From an uncultured Moraxellaceae bacterium (lineage in GTDB: Bacteria; Pseudomonadota; Gammaproteobacteria; Pseudomonadales; Moraxellaceae): a stretch of DNA of 5,861 bases. The position numbers were made by a program, and so were the translations under genes. The stretch covers positions 1-5,861 of the forward strand of contig CALFYA010000285.1 in the NCBI GenBank assembly GCA_937952925.1. Direction: 5' to 3'. The notes under the pieces are model-generated. The model was not told the origin of the DNA. It worked only from the letters and a program-made list of their open reading frames with translations, and made no database searches. Positions 1 through 5,346 of the stretch are shown here, one piece after another (position 1 is the first letter of the stretch; each line of letters begins with the position of its first letter).

Positions 1-63
1 GCATGAAAAGCATGAAAAGCATGAAAAGCATGAAAAGCATGAAAAGCATGAAAAGCATGAAAA
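1..63 (+). repeat. Perfect tandem repeat, 9-bp unit GCATGAAAA, seven copies
   Basis: Seven identical, uninterrupted copies of GCATGAAAA fill positions 1-63. The array starts exactly at the window edge, so the true copy number may be larger. The unit is a multiple of three. In the frame starting at base 2 each unit reads CAT GAA AAG (His-Glu-Lys) and runs without a stop into the downstream reading frame. In the frame starting at base 3 it reads ATG AAA AGC (Met-Lys-Ser) but stops at 66-68, and the frame starting at base 1 contains TGA in every unit. Gain or loss of units would change protein length without shifting the frame, so this would be length variation rather than on/off phase variation. 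Confidence 0.97.
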
Positions 64-388
64 GGTAACATCAACTGTTAACAAAAAAACAAAAATCGTG
101 CTTGAAAGCTCTTTTGCAGAGGAGTTCGGCAGTGCAGAGAGTTCTTCTGTTAACAGCAAAATAGGTGTTGCCAGTACAGTAAAAAATGTGGATTTTGATC
201 AAGTTTCGGTCGTTATGGAGATGGAAGACAAGCCACTTAAAAATACTGGCATAAACGATGTAGAGCGGAAAGTTAGCCATTCTCATCGATCAAAATCAAA
301 TAAAGCGAATACGTTAAAGTGGATTGGCAGCATTACTACTCTATCAACGTTGATTTTCCTAGGGTTTTATTTTTTTATACTTATTTAG
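2..388 (+). CDS. Hypothetical His-Glu-Lys repeat protein with C-terminal membrane anchor (5' partial)
   Basis: This protein is not recognised. The frame is open from base 2 to the TAA... TAG-type end at 386-388, giving at least 128 residues, and it is cut by the left edge. Order of parts: seven His-Glu-Lys units (visible residues 1-21), a polar linker rich in Ser, Val, Lys and Glu (about 22-100), a basic stretch with HSHRSKSNK just before the membrane, and a hydrophobic segment (about 106-128) that ends the protein. The basic flank before the helix predicts that the repeat side faces the cytoplasm, as in a tail-anchored protein; this is inference. A GTG at 98 could start a 96-residue product, but it has no clear Shine-Dalgarno sequence. 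The unbroken in-frame repeat upstream argues that the gene starts further left. The segment is markedly more AT-rich than the genes to the right and lies next to a broken groL end, which suggests acquired DNA. No terminator is seen after it. Confidence 0.6.
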   Translation, partial: HEKHEKHEKHEKHEKHEKHEKVTSTVNKKTKIVLESSFAEEFGSAESSSVNSKIGVASTVKNVDFDQVSVVMEMEDKPLKNTGINDVERKVSHSHRSKSNKANTLKWIGSITTLSTLIFLGFYFFILI

Positions 389-500
389 CTGTTTTTATAT
401 AGAAATGTAACGCACATATGAAAAGCCTTAATTGGATGAGACTTGATGATAAAGCAGAATGAGAGTTTATAGTTTTGGTTTAATTTCTTAAAAATCGGTC
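389..500. other. AT-rich non-coding gap between the repeat protein and the groL remnant
   Basis: About 110 bases with no supported gene. A 15-codon open frame from ATG 418 to TGA 460-462 is too short and lacks a Shine-Dalgarno sequence. The gap holds one isolated exact copy of the repeat word ATGAAAAGC (418-426), the same 9-mer as the tandem array in another register. No hairpin plus T-run typical of a terminator and no convincing promoter was found. It ends at the join with groL sequence. Confidence 0.6.
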
Positions 501-511
501 TGATCACCGAT
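494..511. other. Inverted repeat at the groL junction, candidate attachment-site core
   Basis: ATCGGT (494-499) and ACCGAT (506-511) are perfect reverse complements separated by the 6-bp spacer CTGATC. The right arm lies in the groL coding tail, while the left arm lies at or just outside the point where groL similarity seems to stop. Two short inverted arms around a 6-8 bp overlap is the usual layout of a tyrosine-recombinase crossover site. Its placement exactly at the border between AT-rich DNA and a gene 3' end fits an att site. Six-base arms can arise by chance, and no integrase gene is visible, so this is a hypothesis. Confidence 0.35.
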
Positions 512-571
512 CTGCCAGACGACAAAGCTGCTGCACCAGACATGGGCGGTATGGGTGGCATGGGCATGTAA
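501..571 (+). pseudogene. groL: 3' remnant of groL (GroEL chaperonin), C-terminal tail only
   Basis: The frame ending at TAA 569-571 translates to LITDLPDDKAAAPDMGGMGGMGM. The ITDLP-type motif, followed by an acidic/Ala linker and Met-Gly-Gly repeats, is the characteristic C-terminus of proteobacterial GroEL, the ATP-driven Hsp60 folding chamber of about 545 residues. Only about 23 codons remain. Upstream in this frame the codons are AT-rich and unlike GroEL, and a TAG at 470-472 closes it. The normal residue before ITD is often Met; here it is Leu (CTG), so the identity with groL probably begins at 501. The downstream terminator is intact, so this is the real 3' end of the locus or a duplicated copy of it. 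An intact groL is essential in most bacteria and should exist elsewhere, possibly just left of the window if an element inserted here and restored the gene. Confidence 0.82.
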
Positions 572-594
572 TGTCCGGCTGCGCCGATATCCAG

Positions 595-628
595 ACCCCT
601 GCGTGAAAACGCGGGGGTTTTTGCTTTT
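595..628 (+). terminator. Rho-independent terminator after the groL tail
   Basis: An 8-bp stem CCCCTGCG (596-603) pairs with CGCGGGGG (610-617), with a single G-U wobble and the six-base loop TGAAAA. It is followed directly by five Ts (618-622) and a second T-run at 625-628. A595 can extend the stem with T618. It lies 24 nt after the groL stop, as expected for the end of a groESL operon, and separates it from the transglutaminase-like gene. Confidence 0.92.
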
Positions 629-694
629 CAAGTAGAAAAATCACAACAAAATGCTTTAAGGTAGATGCGTTTGAGATGAAACACTAAGACGAAA

Positions 695-2680
695 ATGTTG
701 AATAGCTACTCGGTGCTTGGATGCACCACCCTCATGATGATTTGTCCAGCTTATGCCGCATCTTATGCGATTGCACCCATGCCCGATTGGGTACAAGCGG
801 TGGACGCCCCTCAGCAGCTGTCGATCAATCCAGAGTCGGCCTCAGCGATGTTGTTGTATGACAAACAAATTCTGACGGGCGCTCGGCATGTCAATTTTAC
901 CCACGAAATCTCGCAAGCCCTGACCATGGTGGGGGTGAGTGATATTTCCGAAATCGATATCAGCTTTAATCCTGCTTATCAAACCTTAAATCTGCATCGT
1001 GTGGCAGTGATTCATCAGGGGCAGGTGAGGGATCTCACCGCATCGGTGCCTGTGCGGGTGATTCAGCGCGAAGAATCTTTATCTGATCGCGTGCAAGATG
1101 GAGTGTCTACTGCACTGATTTCGATTCCAAACGTACAAGTGGGTGACCGTGTCGAGTTGGCCTACAGCGTCGATGGGGTCAACCCCGTGTTTGGTCAGCG
1201 TCATTTTGGGATTGTGGGCATCAATAGCAGCCGTTATATCGAAAAACAATCGGTGCGGATTATTGCACCGGCCGCTCAGCCTTTGGTGGTGCAGCCATTT
1301 CGGCAGTCACAACCGATTGCTGCATCCAAAAAGGGGGCAAACCTCGAATATCGCTATGATCAGCAACATATTGATGCCGTCGTTTTAGAGGAAGATAGCC
1401 CCGTCTGGGATGCAGGGTACAGTTGGATTAGTTATTCGGCCTATCCTGATTGGAAAAGTGTGATTGATTGGGGCATTAAGCTGTATCAACCCGCGTCAAG
1501 CCAACATCCCAAATTTGAAGCGCTCTATCAGGATCTGGCCAAACAAGCCAAAACGCCTGCACAGTTTGTTGCGCTAGCCTTGGCCTTTAGTCAACAACAA
1601 ATCCGTTATCTGGGTTTAGAGTTTGGCGAAAATTCACATCGTCCGCATGATCCTGAGTTGGTACTTGAGCGGCGTTTTGGGGATTGTAAAGATAAAACCT
1701 TACTGCTGGTCAGTTTGCTGCGCAGACATGGACTAGAGGCAGCACCCGCGATTGTCTCGACCAGTATGCGTGATGGGATGAGATATGTCACTCCCACGTT
1801 AAGCCTTTTTAATCATGTAATCACACGCGTCAAGTTGGCGGATCAAACCTACTGGCTTGATGCAACTCGCCAGTACCAAAACTCGCCAGTTGATAAAATT
1901 GGTCAGCTTGATTATGGATACGCATTGGTGCTCGCTCCACAGCAAGTGGGTCTAGAACGCATGTATCCACAAGCAAATATTGAAAAAAGTTTGGAGCTTG
2001 ATGAGCATCACTACATCAAGAGCTTTGATCAACCGGTCGAGGTTGAGTTGACCACCAAATACTACGGCAATGAGGCCGAGTATTTTCGTTATCAAATGAA
2101 TAACCAGTCGATTCGCAAGTTGAGTCAAGACTATTTGGCCTATTTTACACAAGCCTATCCCTCGGCAGAGTTGGCGCAACCGGTGCGTTTTGAAGACGAT
2201 CTACAGCGCAATATTATAACCATGAAAGAGTCGTATCGGATTACCGACTATTGGAAAACCAGCAACCGATATCGCAGCAGCCCTGTGTATTTGCTGGGTT
2301 TTATGAATGCTGTCAATCGCCCAAAAATGACCCAGCGTAAAACGACGTTGCAATTGTCTCCCCCGCGTTTGCTGACCTCACGCGTGTATATTCATTATCC
2401 CGAACCAGTGCCATTGATGAATCTGGCAGACCCTACAGAAATTACTGCACCAGGATTATCGTACAAGGCGATGGATCGCTATCAAGACAATGTGTACATG
2501 CATCAGGCAGAGCTTAAAATCGAGCGTCCATGGATTGAGGCTGAACAGGTTCAAGAGATGGCATCACAATACAAAAAAATCCGTCAATTGTGGGAGTTTA
2601 ATCTGACGTTTCCCAATGATTATGGACAACACGAGCGGAAATTGTTGCTCAATGAATATCGTTTGAAAGCAGCTGAGTAG
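695..2680 (+). CDS. Secreted DUF3857 / transglutaminase-like domain protein
   Basis: The protein has 661 residues, close to the usual length for this family. An N-terminal hydrophobic stretch ends in PAYA-AS (about residue 21), a likely Sec signal with export to the periplasm. The signal lacks the usual basic residues at its start. A DUF3857 domain (about 50-225) is followed by a transglutaminase-like core (about 280-415). The Cys of the RRFGDCKDK motif (C331), the His of FNHVI (H374) and the Asp of WLDAT (D389) form the expected papain-like triad, so the fold appears catalytically complete. The remaining 250 residues look like a beta-rich C-terminal region. The substrate is unknown; members are thought to act on proteins or peptides in the cell envelope. 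ATG 695 is the first usable start, with only a weak AAGA upstream. An earlier in-frame ATG (665) is closed by TGA at 677-679. The next gene begins 6 nt after the stop. Confidence 0.9.
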   Translation: MLNSYSVLGCTTLMMICPAYAASYAIAPMPDWVQAVDAPQQLSINPESASAMLLYDKQILTGARHVNFTHEISQALTMVGVSDISEIDISFNPAYQTLNLHRVAVIHQGQVRDLTASVPVRVIQREESLSDRVQDGVSTALISIPNVQVGDRVELAYSVDGVNPVFGQRHFGIVGINSSRYIEKQSVRIIAPAAQPLVVQPFRQSQPIAASKKGANLEYRYDQQHIDAVVLEEDSPVWDAGYSWISYSAYPDWKSVIDWGIKLYQPASSQHPKFEALYQDLAKQAKTPAQFVALALAFSQQQIRYLGLEFGENSHRPHDPELVLERRFGDCKDKTLLLVSLLRRHGLEAAPAIVSTSMRDGMRYVTPTLSLFNHVITRVKLADQTYWLDATRQYQNSPVDKIGQLDYGYALVLAPQQVGLERMYPQANIEKSLELDEHHYIKSFDQPVEVELTTKYYGNEAEYFRYQMNNQSIRKLSQDYLAYFTQAYPSAELAQPVRFEDDLQRNIITMKESYRITDYWKTSNRYRSSPVYLLGFMNAVNRPKMTQRKTTLQLSPPRLLTSRVYIHYPEPVPLMNLADPTEITAPGLSYKAMDRYQDNVYMHQAELKIERPWIEAEQVQEMASQYKKIRQLWEFNLTFPNDYGQHERKLLLNEYRLKAAE

Positions 2681-2686
2681 CGACCG

Positions 2687-3859
2687 ATGCAAAAAAAATG
2701 GATGAGCGTTGTACTCGCAACCCTGTGCACAATCCACGCCCATGCAGTTGAATTTGAAGACTATCGACCAACTGAGTTGTGTGCCGACTTAGCCAAAGAT
2801 TTGAGTTCGAAAAAATTTGACCGCTTTGATCGTCATTTTAATCATCAGGACTATCAACAGCTCGTACTCGATCAAGTGCAGGATAATCCGCTGATTGATG
2901 ATTATTTTAAACAACCTCGGTTCCTATTCCCATTGGCGGATCGGTTTATTCGCATCAGTCGTCAAGTGCTGCAAGCGCAAGACATTAAAACATGGTCTGG
3001 GGGCATGTTGCCCAGACAACAGGGTGCAGACGCATCGGTTTGTGCGCTGATGAGTCGAGACATTGAAGATGGTTATGTGGTCATGGGACTACAACTTGAG
3101 CAACAAGAAGGACAGGTCTTTATTCGAGATTGGTATGATTTCCAAAATGACCAGCTGCTGTCGGTCAATATCAGTGCTTACCTTGAGTACATGACCCAAG
3201 TGATGAGGCGTAGTGGCGCAAAGCGCATGCTAGAGACCGTATCAACGCATGAGACGTCGGAGGACTTAAAACGCTTGGAGAACTTTTTTAGACCGATCCG
3301 CGATGGCGAATCGACCCGCCAAGTCTATCAAGCCTATCAACAGTTGAGTCTGTCGGATCAATATCACCCCTTAATCCTCAAGCGTTACATCGAATATATG
3401 CTTGATGAACCAGAATGGTTGGCACAAGCCTCCAAACGATATGTGACAGTCGCCAAACCCACCGGTCTTTTGCTGATTCAAACCAGTTTGGGCAATCGAG
3501 ATTTTCACAACTATCATCAAGGGATTGATCAGTTGCAACAACGAATCGGCTCATCCGCTGCTTTGTTGATGTTGCATCGACTTGACCCTGATCAACCAAC
3601 AAAGGCGCAGGCGCAGCATTGGCTTCGGCTCTTTGAGCAACATGGTCACGAACAGAACGCCATTGAGATGTTACTCACACAGGCACTCCTCCAGAAACAG
3701 GATCAGCGAGTCGTTTTATTGCTCAAATATATGTACAAGTATTTTGGTAGTTCATTAAAAAATCTTGATGAAGTGACTGATCCAGAGTTGTTGCGATTTA
3801 TGAAAACCAAACATTATCAAGAGTATGTACGATTTATTGAGTCGCAACCCGCCATGTAG
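2687..3859 (+). CDS. Hypothetical secreted protein, coupled to the transglutaminase-like gene
   Basis: The family is not recognised. The product has 390 residues. The first 20 (MQKKW, a hydrophobic core, then AHA) form a good Sec signal peptide with cleavage expected before VEFEDY. There is no lipobox, so it is probably soluble in the periplasm. The mature part contains only two cysteines (C32 and C119), which could form a disulfide. Residues 20-185 look mixed alpha/beta. From about 190 to the end the sequence is mostly amphipathic helices rich in Gln, Leu and Tyr, resembling a helical-repeat scaffold, although no clear TPR consensus can be shown by eye. It starts 6 nt after the preceding stop with no strong Shine-Dalgarno sequence, so translation is probably coupled to the transglutaminase-like gene. 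The shared export signal suggests that the two proteins act in the same compartment. Any partnership is inferred from position only. Confidence 0.85.
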   Translation: MQKKWMSVVLATLCTIHAHAVEFEDYRPTELCADLAKDLSSKKFDRFDRHFNHQDYQQLVLDQVQDNPLIDDYFKQPRFLFPLADRFIRISRQVLQAQDIKTWSGGMLPRQQGADASVCALMSRDIEDGYVVMGLQLEQQEGQVFIRDWYDFQNDQLLSVNISAYLEYMTQVMRRSGAKRMLETVSTHETSEDLKRLENFFRPIRDGESTRQVYQAYQQLSLSDQYHPLILKRYIEYMLDEPEWLAQASKRYVTVAKPTGLLLIQTSLGNRDFHNYHQGIDQLQQRIGSSAALLMLHRLDPDQPTKAQAQHWLRLFEQHGHEQNAIEMLLTQALLQKQDQRVVLLLKYMYKYFGSSLKNLDEVTDPELLRFMKTKHYQEYVRFIESQPAM

Positions 3860-3865
3860 CATGGA

Positions 3866-3895
3866 TTGCAAAAGATACAAAAAACAAGCTGTACT
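3866..3895 (+). promoter_or_regulatory. Weak sigma-70-like promoter candidate upstream of the DUF4112 gene
   Basis: TTGCAA (3866-3871) and TGTACT (3890-3895) match the -35 and -10 consensus at four of six positions each, with an 18-bp spacer. It is in the 83-nt gap before a gene with its own strong ribosome binding site. The match is modest and could be chance. Confidence 0.2.
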
Positions 3896-3933
3896 CACCA
3901 CAGAGGGCTTTGCACACTGTAGACAATTGTTTT

Positions 3934-3938
3934 GGAGG
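3934..3938 (+). promoter_or_regulatory. Strong Shine-Dalgarno site fixing the DUF4112 start
   Basis: GGAGG, extended to GGAGGTG at 3934-3940, lies 4 nt upstream of ATG 3943. It decides for this ATG over the in-frame TTG at 3910, which would add 11 residues encoded across the ribosome binding site itself. Confidence 0.85.
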
Positions 3939-3942
3939 TGCT

Positions 3943-4515
3943 ATGCAAACCCATCAGGCGTCTACTGTTGATCAAACGCGTGCAATCGCCTTATCACGTC
4001 AGCTGGCCACCTATGCCAATGTGATGGATTCGCTGGTGCGGATTCCGTTTACCCGTCAAGGCATTGGTGCCGATGCTGCCGTGGGCACCATTCCCGTGGT
4101 GGGGGATGTGGCGGGCTTAGCGTTGGCTGGTTATGCGATTTATCAAGCCCGTCAGATTGGTGTGCCGTGGCATAAGCTCACACCTGCGGTCAAGCTGGCA
4201 GCACTCGATGTCGGCGTTGGTTTTGTCCCCATGCTAGGCGATGCGGCTGATATTTTTATTCGTCCGAGTCGGCGTGCGGTCAATATTGTCCATGAGCATT
4301 TGCAAGCGGTGCACGGCATCCGCAATACGGATCATCTGGATCATCCAGTGCTGCATCAAGCGCTCGAAAAGCGCCAAGCGCAGTCGGCATTTTGGCGCAA
4401 TCCTGTGGTGGCATGGCTGTGGTTACATATTCCAGATCTGATCGGTACCTTAGTGCTGATTTGGTTAGTATTGACTGTCTATTACAGCGCAACATGGGTG
4501 ATGGGGCTGTTTTAA
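3943..4515 (+). CDS. DUF4112 domain-containing membrane protein
   Basis: The protein has 190 residues. The stretch from about 27 to 120 carries the DUF4112 hallmarks: MDSLVRIPFT, then GADAAVGTIPVVGD (about 42-55), then ALDVGVGFVPMLGDAAD (about 87-103), followed by a basic segment with RPSRRAVN. The two glycine-rich P-x-x-G-D loops (IPVVGD ending at 55 and VPMLGD ending at 100) sit 45 residues apart and look like an internal duplication. Residues about 155-190 are strongly hydrophobic and aromatic, giving one or two C-terminal membrane segments, so an inner-membrane location is likely. The biochemical role of the family is not established. The gene is 83 nt after the secreted protein gene and 126 nt before the next gene, so it may be transcribed alone or as part of a loose same-strand cluster. 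The start is set by GGAGG. Confidence 0.88.
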   Translation: MQTHQASTVDQTRAIALSRQLATYANVMDSLVRIPFTRQGIGADAAVGTIPVVGDVAGLALAGYAIYQARQIGVPWHKLTPAVKLAALDVGVGFVPMLGDAADIFIRPSRRAVNIVHEHLQAVHGIRNTDHLDHPVLHQALEKRQAQSAFWRNPVVAWLWLHIPDLIGTLVLIWLVLTVYYSATWVMGLF

Positions 4516-4536
4516 GCGCTCCATAAACACAACAGG

Positions 4537-4572
4537 CTGTCAAGTGCCCAACTTCATGAAGGATTTTGGCAG
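4537..4572. repeat. Nested inverted repeats in the gap after the DUF4112 gene
   Basis: CTGTCAA (4537-4543) pairs with TTGGCAG (4566-4572) with one G-U wobble. Inside the loop lies the perfect 10-bp palindrome CTTCATGAAG (4552-4561). There is no GC-rich stem with a T-run, so it is not a standard terminator. A protein-binding site or weak hairpin controlling the downstream pair of genes is possible but unproven. Confidence 0.35.
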
Positions 4573-4624
4573 TCTAGCCCTGTGACTTTGTGGCAATCAC
4601 TGCTATGTTCAGGCTCTTTGTGTC

Positions 4625-4629
4625 AAGGA
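4625..4629 (+). promoter_or_regulatory. Shine-Dalgarno site used to choose the start at 4642
   Basis: AAGGA lies 12 nt before ATG 4642, slightly long but usable. The in-frame GTG at 4582 has its nearest purine-rich site about 18 nt away and would add a Cys-rich 20-residue leader unlike the rest of the protein, so the ATG is preferred. Confidence 0.5.
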
Positions 4630-4641
4630 TTTTGCACGATC

Positions 4642-5337
4642 ATGAGTCAAACCATCGTCGCAACCCCCGTTCCATTAGAGTTGCACCAACAATTTCTGAC
4701 CTTGAGTCAGCGCTTACAGTCGGGAGATCGTGAGCCACTGGCCAAAGCAGCCGGTGTGTTAATCAGCGATGTGGCCTGTGATGTGATTGAAACCGTATTC
4801 GGTGGGATGCTCGATCAGATGGCAGCCGCGAGTGGCAAAGCCCATTATCAAGATTCACATGCTGCCATCAGTGAAGTCAAAACCGTACTACGCAAATACT
4901 TGCCGTGGGCAACGGGTTTTTTTGATAATCAACGACTCGCTCCCGTTGCCAAGCACTTCGAAAGCTTGATGCACGAATATCAAGACGAGCAAGGACAAGT
5001 CCATACGTTTATCACCTTTGTACTGAGTCCAGAGCTGGCGCACAAATCACGCCAATCACTCGCCACCTTGCGCGCAGGGCAGGCCAAAGATGGTCGTGAA
5101 GCGGTTGAGGTGTTGATTGAGGTGATTGAAGCCGCCCTTGAGCCATTGCTATATACCCCCAAACGCTTGCTCAAATTCAATTTTGTCGCCGACAAAACCC
5201 TCAATGGCGTGATTGCGGTGACCAATGCGTTGGCCTTTCGCCAACTGCGCAAACTTGGCGAAAATTTACCACCACCGTTGTTTGCACCAGTCGCGGATCA
5301 CCTTGAGCAATTTTTGATGGATCGCGATCAGATCTGA
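4642..5337 (+). CDS. Hypothetical cytoplasmic all-helical protein next to a GST gene
   Basis: No family is recognised. The 231-residue product has no signal peptide and no clear membrane span, so it is probably cytoplasmic. It appears almost wholly alpha-helical: an N-terminal pair of helices (about 11-62, including LISDVACDVIETVFGGMLDQM), a central helical region with the aromatic motif RKYLPWATGFFDNQ (about 84-97), an acidic helix (about 152-170) and a C-terminal region with LKFNFVADKTLNGVIAVTNA (177-196) and a PPP turn (210-212). There is a single cysteine, C46. The ATG at 4642 is preferred to the upstream GTG at 4582. The next gene begins 9 nt after the stop, and its ribosome binding site overlaps this stop codon, so the two are likely co-translated. 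A role connected with the glutathione S-transferase is an inference from this coupling only. Confidence 0.82.
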   Translation: MSQTIVATPVPLELHQQFLTLSQRLQSGDREPLAKAAGVLISDVACDVIETVFGGMLDQMAAASGKAHYQDSHAAISEVKTVLRKYLPWATGFFDNQRLAPVAKHFESLMHEYQDEQGQVHTFITFVLSPELAHKSRQSLATLRAGQAKDGREAVEVLIEVIEAALEPLLYTPKRLLKFNFVADKTLNGVIAVTNALAFRQLRKLGENLPPPLFAPVADHLEQFLMDRDQI

Positions 5338-5340
5338 GGG
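5336..5340 (+). promoter_or_regulatory. Shine-Dalgarno site overlapping the upstream stop codon
   Basis: GAGGG begins inside the TGA stop (5335-5337) of the preceding gene and ends 6 nt before ATG 5347. This arrangement favours translational coupling of the two genes. Confidence 0.7.
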
Positions 5341-5346
5341 CTGAGC

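Noticed and set aside
1..63. CRISPR array
   Set aside because: The units are 9 bp with no spacers between them and no cas genes are near; it is a simple tandem repeat.
3..68. Met-Lys-Ser repeat frame in the tandem array (ATG AAA AGC units)
   Set aside because: It stops at TAA 66-68 right after the array, giving no extended protein. The His-Glu-Lys frame continues for more than 100 codons and is preferred.
71..567. Minus-strand open frames at 71-286 and 385-567
   Set aside because: The first is antisense to the repeat protein. The second starts inside the antisense of the groL Met-Gly-Gly tail and its proline-rich start is just that mirror image. Neither has a ribosome binding site.
718..730. 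Lipoprotein lipobox (Val-Leu-Gly-Cys, C10) in the transglutaminase-like protein
   Set aside because: The cysteine is only at residue 10, with no basic start or hydrophobic core before it, and Leu at -2 is atypical. The later PAYA-AS site is a better cleavage site.
3910..3942. TTG start at 3910 extending the DUF4112 protein by 11 residues
   Set aside because: The extension would be encoded across the strong GGAGG ribosome binding site that serves ATG 3943.
4582..4641. GTG start at 4582 extending the helical protein by 20 residues
   Set aside because: There is no properly spaced Shine-Dalgarno sequence, and the added part is Cys-rich and unlike the rest of the protein. ATG 4642 has AAGGA upstream.
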